This document shows, piece after piece, positions 20,860-32,065 of a DNA stretch of 64,000 bases; within the stretch, counting starts at the first letter, position 1; the number at the start of each line of letters is the position of its first letter. Source of the DNA: Maratus speciosus (Eukaryota; Arthropoda; Arachnida; Araneae; Salticidae). Under the pieces are notes generated by a model. The model saw nothing but the letters and a program-made list of their open reading frames with translations, made no database searches and was not told the origin of the DNA. The position numbers and the translations under genes are program-made. The stretch lies in contig OZ010786.1 of NCBI GenBank assembly GCA_963932465.1, forward strand, positions 446,202,619-446,266,618, given 5' to 3'.

Positions 20860-21540
20860 TTTTTATACCATGTGACGTCAAATTAAAATTCTCCGGAATT
20901 AAATTGTTTTAATTATATCTTTTTACTATATGACGTAATTTATTTCAAAATTGCATTTGGAAATTCAATTGCATTTCTAATGTAATAATTATTTTCTCTT
21001 TTAAGATTCACGGGTAAATATATCATTAATTCAAAAATGTTTGAGAATTGCGGTTTTTAAATAAGATCTAATATTCACCATTAAAAGTTTTTCACGCGTA
21101 ATAATTTAATTGTTTTTGGCACTTTAAAGATGACGATATTTAATATTCAGGCATTATTTTTCTTTATTCTGTGGGGCATTTTACATATGACGTAATTATT
21201 ACCTTTGCGTTTCGCGATTTTTTTTTTATTATTCTAAAGATTTCGTTCATTTTTAATATTTATGCGTAAATATTTTAACGAAATTTTCCGTATTTTCTGC
21301 TTTTAACACGTGATTATTTAATTCTTATTTTAAAGTTTTCTTTCGTTTTTAATAATTTCACTTTCCAATTTCAATTTGAAAATGACGAAAAAAAAAAATC
21401 TAATTTTTATTTATTTTTTTCAAATTTTCCTGAAAAACATAATTTAATCACAATATTGTTCCACTATCGATTGAAATAAAAGATAATTTCAATTTCAAAT
21501 TGAAAATGACGAAAAAGAAGAAATCTAATAATCCCTATAG
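20860..21540. repeat. TGACGTAAT/TCACGYG-type repeat region
   Basis: TGACGTCA, TGACGTAAT (twice) and TCACG-type sites alternate in AT-rich DNA, as in 29150-29530 and 31800-32060. A 'caatttgaaaatgacgaaaaa' phrase is directly repeated at about 21370 and 21495. It is probably a diverged copy of part of the ACTAGGGG-headed element. Confidence 0.45.
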
Positions 21541-22239
21541 TTTTTCTTGTTCTACCCCTTTTTTTCACAAAAATGTAGTAATTTAATGTCTGGCTGGTAT
21601 AAGAAAGACTCTAGAACAGGTCTCGGCTCGGTCCTGTTGCCAAAGTAACTGGTCAGTGGACTTTATTTTAGGGATGTCCCGCATTTTCTTTTCTCTCATT
21701 CAACCCATCATTCCGAGAGTTAGCGGTATTTTTTTATCCTATGGATGAAGTTCCCTCCCTACAAGTTTTGGAACCTTCGAAATCACGAAACCTACTTAGG
21801 GTTTTCTTATCTCGGTCACACAGTAGTTGCTATTATTAATGAATTGTTATTAAAATTTAAAAAAATTAGTATCTTGAAAAGTAATTCAAATTTTTAAATT
21901 ATAACACCAGTTTTGACACTTCTGGATCAATACGGATAATTGGTATTAATTTCACTGCAAAACCTTCATATTCTAAAAGAAATAGCCGTATATAATCAGT
22001 CGCTTAATCAGTCGTTTCATAAAATCGTTTCGAAAATTCGTTTCACAAATTTGTTTCATATTCTTTTCATTAGGATTTTATATATATAGGGTTGATATAA
22101 ATTAAAAATGGAAATCTTCAATGGATTACAAAAACGGCTATTTTACCTTAACTTCGTCATTTGAGCAAAATGAATTATTTTTTAGACCGGAAAACGAAAC
22201 AGAAGATTCCAGAAAATCTCGTCGAACATTTTCGGATTT
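21541..22239. other. AT-rich DNA, nothing recognised
   Basis: A short GC-richer stretch lies at 21610-21730, without a readable protein or repeat partner. Confidence 0.5.
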
Positions 22240-23609
22240 TTCCTAAAAAGTTTCGATCATAAAAATACTTTTCTACAAAAAGTACTTAAACCTGGTTGGA
22301 CAAGCGATAGGCCATAAGTTTTATACGAGAGTTCATATCTTAAGAGAAATTTAGAGTCATATCTAGACGGGAATTTTCCACCTAATTTTTGAATACATGT
22401 TTCGCAGTATAATGGAAAGTTAATAATGTTTTTTGATATGCAAGGGAAAAGGAAACGAGTTATAATTTATAACATTAGCAGTCATATGTTTAAAGTTGTG
22501 AAAAAAGAAATTCAAAGCTCCAAGAAACAATTTTTGACAATTTTCATCTTTTTCCCCCATGATTTTCGAGCATTTCCTACAAAAAGTACTTAAATCCAAG
22601 ACCGAAAAGATGTTGCCCGTAAATTTTATGCTATAGTCCGTAGATTTGCAGCAATTGGGAGGCATTTCTAGATGATAATTTTGCACTTAATTCTTGAATA
22701 TTTGTTTCGCAATGTAATCGAAAGTTGATAATATTTTGTGATATACTGGATCACAGAATACCATGTACCATCTTACAACTGTAGCATTATCTTATCAAGA
22801 CCGAAAAGATGTTGCCCGTAAATTTTATGCTATTGTCCGTAGATTTGCAGCAATTGGGAGGCATTTCTAGATGATAATTTTGCACTTAATTCTTGAATAT
22901 TTGTTTCGCAATGCAATCGAAAGTTGGTAATATTTTGTGATGTACCGGATCACAGAATACCATGTACCATCTTACAACTGTAGCATTATCTTATCAAGAC
23001 CGAAAAGATGTTGCCCGTAAATTTTATGCTATAGTCCATAGCTTTGCAACAATTGAGAGGCATTTCTAGATGATAATTTTGCACTTAATTCTTGAATATT
23101 TGTTTCGCAGTGTAATCGAAAGTTGATAATATTTTTTGATATACTGGATCACAGAATACCATTTACCATCTTACAACTGTATCATTATTATGTCTAAGTT
23201 ACGAAATAAGAATGTTAAATGTCCAAGAAATTATCTCAAAACGTTTTCCTTTTTTTCATGATTTTCGAGCAATTTCTTCAAAAAGTACTTAAATCTAAGT
23301 CCAAAAAGCAGCTGCTCATAAAATGGATGCGATAGTTCATAGCTTTTGCAAAATTGAAATGCGTTTCTGTATGAGAATTTTCCACCTAATTCTTGAATAT
23401 TTGTTTCGCAGTGTAATCAAAAGTTAATAATGTTTTTTAGTACACTGGATCAAAGAATAACATTTAACACCTACAACTGTAGTATTATTATGTGTAAAGG
23501 TATGAAATAAGAATGTTAAAGATCCAAGAAATTATTTCAAACCGTTTTCCTTTTTTTCATGATTCTCGAGCAACTTCTTCAAAAAGTACTTAAATTCAAG
23601 ACCAAAAAG
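22240..23609 (+). repeat. Family-A tandem array (left part)
   Basis: The core 'tgtttcgca' recurs at 22398, 22703, 22912, 23101 and 23402. Spacings of about 305, 209, 189 and 301 bp reflect full units and shortened units; the three short ones share 'atcttatcaagaccgaaaagatgttgcccg'. The array is cut at 23609 and its next unit resumes at 27226. Confidence 0.85.
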
Positions 23610-23659
23610 TCCTTCCGGCCAGTGCCGGGAGGAAGAGGTAGCTTTCATATTCCTTATTT

Positions 23660-25626
23660 TTAAAAAGCCAACTTATATTATTCAAACACTCGAAGCTCAA
23701 TTAAGTAGAAACCGAATGTAGGAGATTCAATACTAATTTTTATCAATACTAAATCATTATGAATGAGAATTTCGCGAAATTAGTCAGCTTTATCCAAGCT
23801 GCTTTTATTTAAAGTCACTTATATTTGGCTGCCAAATTCGGCGATTTCTTAAAGTGCCTGCCATTTTAAGACAACATGGTAGATGAGGCTAACCAGTGAA
23901 CTTGGTCGAGACCTTAGTAATTGCTGTGCACATGCTCACTCATATCGGAATCGGTTGATATTACGAGTGCTGTCGCAGGCAAAAAATCAGATTTTTCAAA
24001 ATGTCACCCACTTTAGAAATTGAAACTGCTATATCTGAGCCATTTTTTAAGATAAAGACAAACAAAAAATGCTCCTGAATCCTTATATCAAGGTCAAATA
24101 CTTAAGAAAGAAACCTTTTTCAATTTCTAATTTTTTTTTCACCTCATTTTAAATATAATTTTTTTTTAATTTAATGGCCGCCATTTTGAAACAAGATGGC
24201 TGATGAAGCTGGCCAGCGAACTTGGTCGAGATATTGATGTATACTATCCACGTGCCTTCTTCCATCGAAATAGGCGAATAAGTGTGGTCGCGCATGACAA
24301 ATACAAGATCGTTTCAAAGTGTTAGCCATGATAGAAATTCAAAGTGCTATAATTCAACCACTTTTTAAGATATAAACAAAAGAACAAATTTTCAGAAACA
24401 AAAATTGCTCCAGAATCTATGTATCAAAGCCAAACACATAAAAAAAAATCTTTTTCATTTTCCAATTTTTTAATACCTCATTTTAAATTTTAAATTACAT
24501 TTTTTTAAAATGGCAACCCTTTTGAAACAAGATGGCGAATGAAGCTGGCCAACGAACTCGGTCGAGACATTGGTATGTACTATGTACAGACCAAGTTACA
24601 TTCAAATCGGTTCATAAATACGCCTGTTATCGCGTGACAAAAATCAGGTCGTTTTAAAATGTCAGCCACAATAGAAATTCAAAATGTTATAACTCAGCCA
24701 TTTTTTTAGATGTAGACGAAACAAAACCTGTTCCGGAATCTTTGTATTAAGGTCAAACACATACAAAAAATTTTTTTTTCATTTTCCAATTTTTTGGTAT
24801 CTCATTTTAAATTTATTTATTTTTTATTTTTTTAAATGGCCACCATTTTGAAACAAGATGGCGAATGAAGCTGGTCAACGAACTCGGTTGAGTTATTTGT
24901 ATGTACTATGTACACACCAAGGTACATCCAAATCGGTTCATAAATACGTCTGTTATCACGTGGCAAAAATCAGGACGTTTCAAAATGTCAGCCATGCTAG
25001 AAATTCAAAATGCTATAACTCAGCCATTTTTTAAGATATAGACGAAACAAAAACTGCTCCCGAATCTTTTTATCAAGGTCAAACACATAAGAAAAAAATA
25101 TTTTTTCAATTTTCAATTTTTTGCTACCACATTTCAAATTTAAATTTTTCTTAAAATTTTAAATGGCCTCCATTTTTAAACAAGATGGCGGATGAAGCTG
25201 GCCAACGAACTCGTTCGAGACATTGGTCTGTACTATGTATAAACGAAGTTACATCCAAATCGGTTCATAAATACGCCTTTTATCGCGTGACAAAATTCAG
25301 GATGTTTCAAAATGTCAGCTTCGCTAGAAATTCAAAATGCTATAACTCAGCCATTTTTTAAGATATAGACAAAACAAAAACTGCTACGGAGTCTTTGTAT
25401 AAAGGTCAAATACATAAAGAAAAAAATATTTTTCCATTTTCAATTTTTTGGTACCACATTTCAAATTTTAAATTTTTAAAAAAAATTTAAATGGCCGCCA
25501 TTTTGAAACAAAATGGCGGATGAAGCTGGCCAACGAACTCAGTCGATACATTGGTATGTACTATGTACACACCGAATTACATCGAAATCGGTTCATAAAT
25601 ACGAGAGTTACAGTGTGACATAGGTC

Positions 25627-25628
<2 letters not shown>
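23660..25628 (+). repeat. Six-unit ~327-bp satellite-like array
   Basis: An 'acaagatggcggatgaagctggcc' type landmark occurs at 23871, 24191, 24527, 24853, 25180 and 25508, spaced 320, 336, 326, 327 and 328 bp. Each unit has the near-palindrome AAAATGGCCGCCATTTT, a 'ggttcataaatacg' block and a 'ctataactcagccattttttaagat' block. Similarity rises toward the right. No protein was found. Confidence 0.9.

Positions 25629-25677
<49 letters not shown>
25629..25677. repeat. (TA)n microsatellite, 49 nt
   Basis: Pure TA repeats directly follow the sixth satellite unit. The sequence after them (atcaattttgaacgg) recurs at about 27098, also after a short TA run. Confidence 0.95.
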
Positions 25678-25678
<1 letters not shown>

Positions 25679-25689
25679 ATTTTGAACGG

Positions 25690-27095
25690 GTTGGTTTTTG
25701 AACTAAGACCAGGTGTTCGTCTTTAATGATTCTTAGTTATACTTTTTTCCCTCTGCTTCAGTTGTCGTAGTGTTATCCTTTGTGCCATCAAAATGCTAAC
25801 CTTCTAAAATTAACTGATTTTGTTTCTCCTGTTCTTTCAAATTCTTCCTTTTCTTTTCTCTTTGTAATCTTCAAGTCCTTCTTTCAGTTACCTTTTCTTT
25901 ATTATCATCAGAAATACCCATATCTTCTAAGGTGCGATTTGCAATAATATTTGCAGTTCTGTTTAATACTCCGGTTCTTTCACCTTGTTGATTATCAAAT
26001 TCGGGTTTAGAAAAACAATCGATTGAACTATTTCCTTCCGAACTATTTTTTACACTTGACGATCATTCAATCAAAACATCATTTTTTTTGTTTTAAAATA
26101 ACTCTTTTCCTTGATATTTCCTTTTCCAGTCTTGCTACACATTTTTTGTAGTTTTTATATCTATTGATCCTATTGCCATCACCCCATCTCTCTTTGGTCT
26201 TTGAGAAAGTGATGTTCTTGTTCTGATACACGATAATATTTAGTGCTTTTACAGAAAGAAATATTTTTTGCAGGATTACCTAACATTTTGCAATTTTATA
26301 TTGGATGTGGGATTATTCTTTCTAATCTTAATATTTTTCTTCAAATTTTGATATTTCTCGCGCTAGTCTCTAATCATTTTTTATGATTTGTGTATCAGAA
26401 ACCGTTGGAATTGAAGGTCTCAGCAATACACTTTTAATTGTATCATCAAGAGCTTTAGATATTTTAGAAATAGCGTGTACCAGATTTCAGCTGTCAGATT
26501 TTAAGTTAAATTGAACCCAAAAATAATGTTTCATAACATCTTCATATGTTCGTCAAAGATGACAGTCTAATGTTAATTGTTTTGGTTCACGAAATACAGG
26601 ACACTTCAACATTTATCTAGATTTAGGTACGTTAACAGACTTTGTCCCTTGCGACACCGAATGTTTATTGAAAAATAATTAAAGAAACTGTTAACACACG
26701 TTAAATCGGACTAACTTGCTATGTGTCGCAGTCAAATAAATTAGTGGCAATGAAAGCCGACGCCCACGACGCTGGCTTCTACAAAAGTCAAATAAGTGGG
26801 GCTAACTTTTCTAAGGCACTCAAAGTAAATTATTCTCCTTATTACAGGACATTAACACTTAATTAATTTAATTTTGCAAAATATAAATTTAACAATAAGC
26901 TTAAAAAACTTTTCATGCAATTATTGGCTTTTTTTCGTTTTTTAGGGATAATCAGGCGCTTTGAGGAACCGGAAAATATCATTTTAAAATTAAAAGAAAA
27001 ATATTTTCTTTTTATGGAGTTAAAAAGGAAAAAAATAATCACTATTAGAATATAAAATTCAAAACTTTGTTTTTTAGTTCCACCCTAATATATAT
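25690..27095. other. Segment flanked by direct repeats, probably a nested insertion
   Basis: TATATCAATTTTGAACGGG at about 25672-25690 and TATATCAACTTTTGAACGG at about 27095-27115 flank about 1.4 kb, which contains the antisense pseudogene. The direct repeat suggests that this part was inserted later into the satellite-bearing element. Its ends are not sharp enough to call an element. Confidence 0.4.
25740..26620 (-). pseudogene. Decayed mobile-element protein, N-terminal part
   Basis: Reading leftward from about 26615 one finds KCPVFREPKQLTLDCHL, YEDVMKHYFWVQFNLKSD, then KALDDTIKSVLLRPSIPTVS, later NQQGERTGVLNRTANIIANR and LEDMGISDDNKEK, and finally HFDGTKDNTTTT near 25800. From memory this order (a CPVFREP.QLTL start, a SIP.VS.T segment, a FDG.KD.T segment) matches an uncharacterised transposon-borne protein common in arthropod genomes; no database check was possible. 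Stops and frameshifts occur throughout, and the C-terminal two thirds are absent. Confidence 0.5.
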
Positions 27096-27225
27096 ATATC
27101 AACTTTTGAACGGAGGGTGGTTTCGGGGTCTGGGGGTCATGATCGATGAAAATATACCAAAATTTTTTGAAATCGCTTTCCTCCGAACGGCTGCAATAGG
27201 TAGCTTTTTGTAAAGAAAGCTACCT

Positions 27226-27730
27226 AAAAGCAGTTGCTCATAAAGTTCATGCGATAGATCATACCTTTTGCGAAATTGAGATGCATTTCTGTATGGGAAT
27301 TTTCCACCTAATTTTTGAATATTTGTTTAGCAGTGTAATCGAAAGTTGATAATTTTTGTGATGTAATGCAATAAAAAATAATATTTACGACTTATAACTG
27401 TTGCATTCTCATGTGTAAAGTTATGAAATATGAAAGTCAAATCATCCAAAAAATTATCTCAAACCATTTTCTTTTTTTTCATGATTAATTTCTTCAAAAA
27501 GTACTTCAATTCAAGTATAAAACGTAATAGGTCATAAATTTTCTTCGGTAGTTCATAGCTTATGCATTTCTGGATGAGAAATTTGCGCCATTTTCTTGAC
27601 TATTTGTTAAAGTTAAATATATTTTGGGATATTCCAGGAAAAAGTGCAAAAAATGTGATTTGCATATATTTGAAATTTCTGGAATATTTGTCTAACAATA
27701 TAATCGACAAGTAATAATAATTTTCGATGT
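27226..27730 (+). repeat. Family-A tandem array (right part)
   Basis: It resumes the interrupted unit with 'aaaagcagttgctcataaag..catgcgatag' and 'gcagtgtaatcgaaagttgataat', then a second, more diverged unit to about 27730. Confidence 0.8.
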
Positions 27731-28100
27731 ACTGGATGAAAGAATACGATGTTTGACTTATAACTGTAGTATTAATTATCTCTGACTCTTTTCTTCTTTT
27801 TTTTATCATGACTAAAAAATAATACCGTTAAGTAAATGTTACTAATGTATTTTTGTAATTAGTAATATTGTAATTATCATAAAATATAAATAAGAAGAAA
27901 AAATAAATAAAAACATAGATACTTTGGTAAACAGCCCAGAACGTTGGGGGAACAGCACATTCTTGTGTAAAACTAAGCGAATAAATCACCTAGCTAGCAT
28001 TTCATATCAGTCAATTAAAAATCGGTAACAAACATATAGTACAACTAAAATACGGTTTTTTAGAGACAATTGATGGCCCTTCACCACTTTCGCCTCGAGA
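27731..28100. other. AT-rich DNA, nothing recognised
   Basis: No gene or terminal repeat was seen. Confidence 0.5.
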
Positions 28101-28102
28101 CT

Positions 28103-28295
28103 CTACTAGCAATCGAGACGCCAGTACTATTTCCGTATTTTAACGGAAATTTCCCCCCATAAATTCTAGAAAAGCGGAAAATTTTCTGTAACTTATGGGG
28201 AAAATTTTCATAAAAATACGTATTTTTGGAATTTATAGGGGGGGGGGATTTCTGTTAAAATACGGAAATAGAACTGGCGTTTCGATTGCCAGTAG
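28103..28295. mobile_element. 193-bp foldback MITE
   Basis: Arms of about 65 bp start CTACTAGCAATCGAGACGCC and, in inverse from 28295, CTACTGGCAATCGAAACGCC. They continue through TATTTCCGTATTTTAAC and a CCCCCC run. No target duplication was found. The overlapping short frames on both strands arise from the palindrome. Confidence 0.75.
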
Positions 28296-29976
28296 AATCT
28301 CCGTTTTTTATTCTGTTTTTTTACAGTGCAAAATTTTTGGAAGAACGTCTTTTTGGCTCTATAAATGTAGATCCTATGAGTCCCAAAACGATAGAGTGGT
28401 TTTTCCCTGTTTTGGGTCATTTTAACTCAAGCGGAAGAGAAACTCATTTTTTAAGTTGGTCAAGAGGAGAGTTGTCTATAATGTATTTTGTAATTTTGAA
28501 TCGAATGACACCATTCGCAAGACGATACGACCATTCGTTACAAAGTTACGCAAGTTTTATGAATACAATGTCGAAAATTATTCTTTATTTTTCAGCACAG
28601 CTTTATTATATTTATTTTATGTTCAAAATATGTTCTTTATATCATACTAGGGGGCTCGGCCCCCTACGAGCTACGCTCGCCAACCCCCGTCCAGACACCG
28701 CAGGCTCTAAATGCACGCTAATTTGATCGGCTTTAAAAAGATTTCGAAAGATTGAATTATAATTTAAAAAACAGTGGCGATCTCCCTATAAACGAATTTC
28801 TATTCATTTCTCTTTGATTGGGGAATTTTAACGCCAAATCCGCTGCGGTACTACTTGATTATCCCGTCGACCAATTTCGCCAAATTATATAAATCGCCAA
28901 ACCACTCGCCAAATTATACAAATTGACATAATTTTTATTTTAAATAACGAAAGAACAAATAAATTAGTACAACATTAATAAAAATACAAATAAAACGTCG
29001 AAATAAAAATAACTTGATGACGTAGACACGTGTAACAACATTTCAAAATAAGCTAATATAAAAGGAATTAAGTAAACAGATCTTTTGTCTCCTGGTATTT
29101 TTTAACAAAGCGAAAAGAAAGTTCTTTTAAATGAGACATTTTAAATTAATCGTTTTTAATCTGACGTAATTTTTACCAAGCTATTCTTTCTCTTTTAAAT
29201 AATCACGTGAAAGTACTTTTGTTAGCAATGAAATATTATTTGCGCTTTCCTAACAAAAATAGTTGAAAATATCCTCTCAAAATATTAAATAAATGTCTAG
29301 TGCAATTTCTAAATTTAAACTTTTTTGCAATATTATTTTGTGTTCATTTTATGTAATAACTATAATGTGACGTAAATATGACGTAATTTCTCCTAAGACT
29401 TCTAACGCATGTTAATGAATTTATTATTTTACAATACGTAATTTTTAATAAGTTCCTGCTTTTTATACATAATTATTTAATTCTAATTTGAAAGTTTTTT
29501 TCCTGTTTATAATAGTCACGTGTAAATAAGTTTTTAATTTGAAGCAAACATTATTGCTTGCGCTTTTTATACAGTTGGCAACAGTTTAAATTAGTACAAT
29601 TTTCTGAAATCTGTAAAAAATATCTCTAGAAATGCTGAAAATTTGAATTTAAAATAGAAATAAAACCTGAAAAAATGAGTCAAAATAAAAAAATTAATGC
29701 AATCTGCACTCCGGCAAATTCTAACGCGTAAAATGATCTAAAAATGATTACACTGACATGTATAGTTTTTGCTGCTATAAAACTTTTTTAGTGGAACGAT
29801 TTTGTCCAACTTTAGCCTTAAATATCTCTTAAAATAATTCTTCGATTTGAAAACTGTCTGCATCAGCGTGTTTATCAAACATTTTTGTATAAAACCACCG
29901 ATTTTGATATTTTTGTATGCATTATTTTTCTCAATATTAACGAAGAAAGACCTCCGGTCACAAAAAATTCAAAACC

Positions 29977-29995
29977 GGCGGCGGCGGCGGCGGTG
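29977..29995. repeat. (GGC)n trinucleotide run
   Basis: This is a short GGC repeat, also present but shorter in the sister copy at 58984-58998. Confidence 0.9.
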
Positions 29996-30479
29996 ACAGC
30001 GGTAGTTACTTTTTTTTAGAATAGAGAGATTAGCTAAAGAACCCGGCGTTGCCCGGAATTTTAAAGACGTTTGTTTTGAAAAACCAATTTCAAAATTTAA
30101 CATACAACATACAACATAAAAATAAAATAAAAAACTATATAAAAACTGTTGTACACATGAATCAAATGAAAATCCAATATAAAAATGTATAAATTTATAT
30201 AACAGGCGCAAATACAGCTATAAATAAACTTATTTCCATTCAACATTGGAACAATAATGTTAAAATACGCCAATATTTCCATAATCGAGTTTTTATCATG
30301 CTTCAATACAGTTTTTCACACTTACACTCATTGCCATAAAAATTTGCGCACCAAGAAAAAGACGTCCAAATGAAACGTAATTTTACACGCGTGAGTACTA
30401 CTGTGATATAAGTAAGTGAGTAGAAAACCAAAGGAAAAGGATCATTTATTGCAGAAAAAAGTACAAATGAACGGAAATT

Positions 30480-31529
30480 TTAGTATTTTGCTGGACCCCC
30501 TCTAGCGCGAATGCACGATGCGATACGAGCGGGCATTGAGTCATACAAGTTCCGTATGATGTCCTGAGATATCCCGTTCCACAGTTGCTGTAAACGCGCC
30601 TCGAGTTCAACCAAACTCGTAGGGTGTCCATCTTGCCGTCCCAAATGATCCCAGATATGCTCGATTGATGACAAATCTGGGGATCGAGCAGGTCAGAGAA
30701 GGGTGGTAATGTGGCGGAGGCAGGCTTGTGACATCCTTGCTGTGTGTGGCCGAGCTCTGTCTTGCTGAAAAATGGCTCCTGGGAGCCCTGCCACGAGTGG
30801 CAACACATGTGGCTGAAGGATGTTCTGGACGTACCGCTGGGCTGCCATTGTACCACGGATCAATATTAGGGGTGACCGTGTATTGTAAGAAATGGCACCC
30901 CATACCATCACACCAGCTGTGGGAGTGGTGTGTCGCTGTAAATCGGAGGCAAGATTGAGGCGTTTACCACGGGGCTTCCACACACGAACACGATTGTCAT
31001 CGCTGCTCATATTGAATCTAGACTCGTCGCTGAAGACGACCTGGTTCCATTCCGTTGCAGTCCAATGCCGTCGTGCACGACACTACTCCAAACGGAGGCG
31101 TCGGTGGGTGGGTGTCATTGGCAGCACACGTCATGGGCGCCGCGATACCAGATGTCTTTCAGCCAGGCGCCTTGCGATGGTTCGAGAAGACACAGGGGTC
31201 CCTAGTGAAGATGCTGCTTGTGTCTGGATGGCGGCCAATGAGGCAGTTGGCTCTACGCGTGAGTTTCGTATGATGTGACGGTCTTCTGGACAACTGGTCT
31301 GTCGAGGGCGTCCCGAGCCTGGTCGCCATGTAAATGACGTCTCTTCAGTCCACTGGTCTCAACACCTCCTCACAGTAAAATCAGAACGGCCTACTTGACG
31401 AGCTACTCGCCGAGCTACTCGCCGAGCTACTCGCCGAGCTGACCACCCAGCTTCCATCATCCCGATGATTCTTCCCCTCTCGAACTCTGACAGCTGCTCA
31501 TATTGTCTTCGATAGCTGCGTAACGGCAT
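30480..31529 (-). pseudogene. Full-length Tc1-like transposase frame with four premature stops
   Basis: From MPLRSYRRQ at 31529 to the TAA at 30480-30482 the reading stays in one frame for 349 codons, a normal Tc1 length. Order: helix-turn-helix with ERGRIIGMMEAGWSARRVAR, GSGRPR linker, VFSDESRFNMSSDDN (first catalytic Asp), HTTPTAGVMVWGAISY, IFQQDRARPHTARMS (second Asp), SPDLSSIEHIWDHLG (catalytic Glu), then ELEARLQQLWNGI. Four stops lie in frame; three fall where Tc1 proteins have Trp (before DQW, in LE.CRARR, before PARSPD) and one in RRP.RVL. No frameshift is needed. A 12-bp repeat lengthens the helix-turn-helix. By my count 32 residues separate the second Asp and the Glu, against 34 in canonical Tc1. 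Confidence 0.92.
31395..31442. repeat. 12-bp tandem repeat in the transposase DNA-binding domain
   Basis: The unit 'gagctactcgcc' repeats about 3.5 times and encodes repeated RRVA on the minus strand. Relatives that I know have one copy, so this is probably a local expansion. Confidence 0.85.
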
Positions 31530-31803
31530 GTCTACCTCAGCGTTTCCTTTGCAAAAGAAAAGGTACACTCAGACAAGTTCTGCTTACCAGTTTTATACTC
31601 CAAGGAGGACGAAATTCAACGCCCTCTAGTGGCATTACGCAATGCGTAATCACGCTGCATTTCTAATCATTTGCATTTCTGCCTAATATGTACCTTCATG
31701 CTATGTTTCGTTACGATCCCACAATTATTTCTTGGTGAGCAAAATTTTATGGCAATGAGTGTATATGACGTTATATATAATCACCACGTCCTTTATATTT
31801 CCA

Positions 31804-32065
31804 ATATGACGTAATATTCTGTTTTGTTATTCGTTAAATTAATTAAATACTTATAATTTTTCACATAGAAATCATAAAACAGAAAAATTATGACGTAAGA
31901 TTCACTTTTGTTTTTAATTCGTCAAATTTTTTGTTTTATTTTCATTTTTTTTCACGTGGAAAACTTCCAGTAGAAAAGTCATGATGTAATATTCCCTTTT
32001 ATTAAATTCGTCAAACTATTTATTTCATTTTTTCACGTGAAAATCTAGCAGTAGAAGAGCAATTG
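31804..32065 (+). repeat. Three ~85-90-bp units pairing TGACGTAA with CACGTG
   Basis: Units start at about 31804, 31889 and 31980 with ATGACGTAATATTC (ATGATGTAATATTC in the third), run through 'attcgtcaaa', and the second and third end in TTTTTTCACGTG(G/A)AAA. The first has TTTTTCACATAGAAA instead. TGACGTAA resembles a CRE/ATF site and CACGTG an E-box, but no function is shown. Confidence 0.7.

Larger units (their letters stand above)
23610..27225. mobile_element. 3616-bp insertion with terminal hairpins and internal satellite (Helentron-like or unknown)
   Basis: The boundaries are exact because the host family-A unit (ccaaaaag|cagttgctcat type) is interrupted and resumes; AAAAG flanks both sides (23605-23609, 27226-27230). 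The left end forms a hairpin TCCTTCCGGC/GCCGGGAGGA with AGGTAGCTTTC following at 23636-23646. The right end is a hairpin AGGTAGCTTT..AAAGCTACCT (27198-27225) followed by CTAA-like context, so the AGGTAGCTTTC block is repeated in inverse near both ends. Inside are a 327-bp satellite, (TA)n and a decayed mobile-element gene. Short subterminal inverted repeats, an internal tandem repeat and a 3' stem-loop are traits of Helentron-associated elements; the possible 5-bp duplication argues against it. Confidence 0.65.
30323..31763 (-). mobile_element. Complete 1441-bp Tc1-like element
   Basis: The terminal repeats start TACACTCATTGCCATAAAAA on the left and, in inverse, TACACTCATTGCCATAAAAT on the right, and extend over about 35 bp to CACCAAGAAA. 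TA lies at both outer ends. The single transposase gene occupies most of the minus strand. The element interrupts the ACTAGGGG-headed repeat. Confidence 0.95.

Noticed and set aside
22240..25628. A CRISPR array
   Set aside because: Units are 190-330 bp with no short repeat/spacer alternation, and the DNA is eukaryotic in character.
28286..28726. A 146-codon plus-strand gene
   Set aside because: It crosses the right arm of a foldback MITE and the head of another repeat, with no domain or plausible start context.
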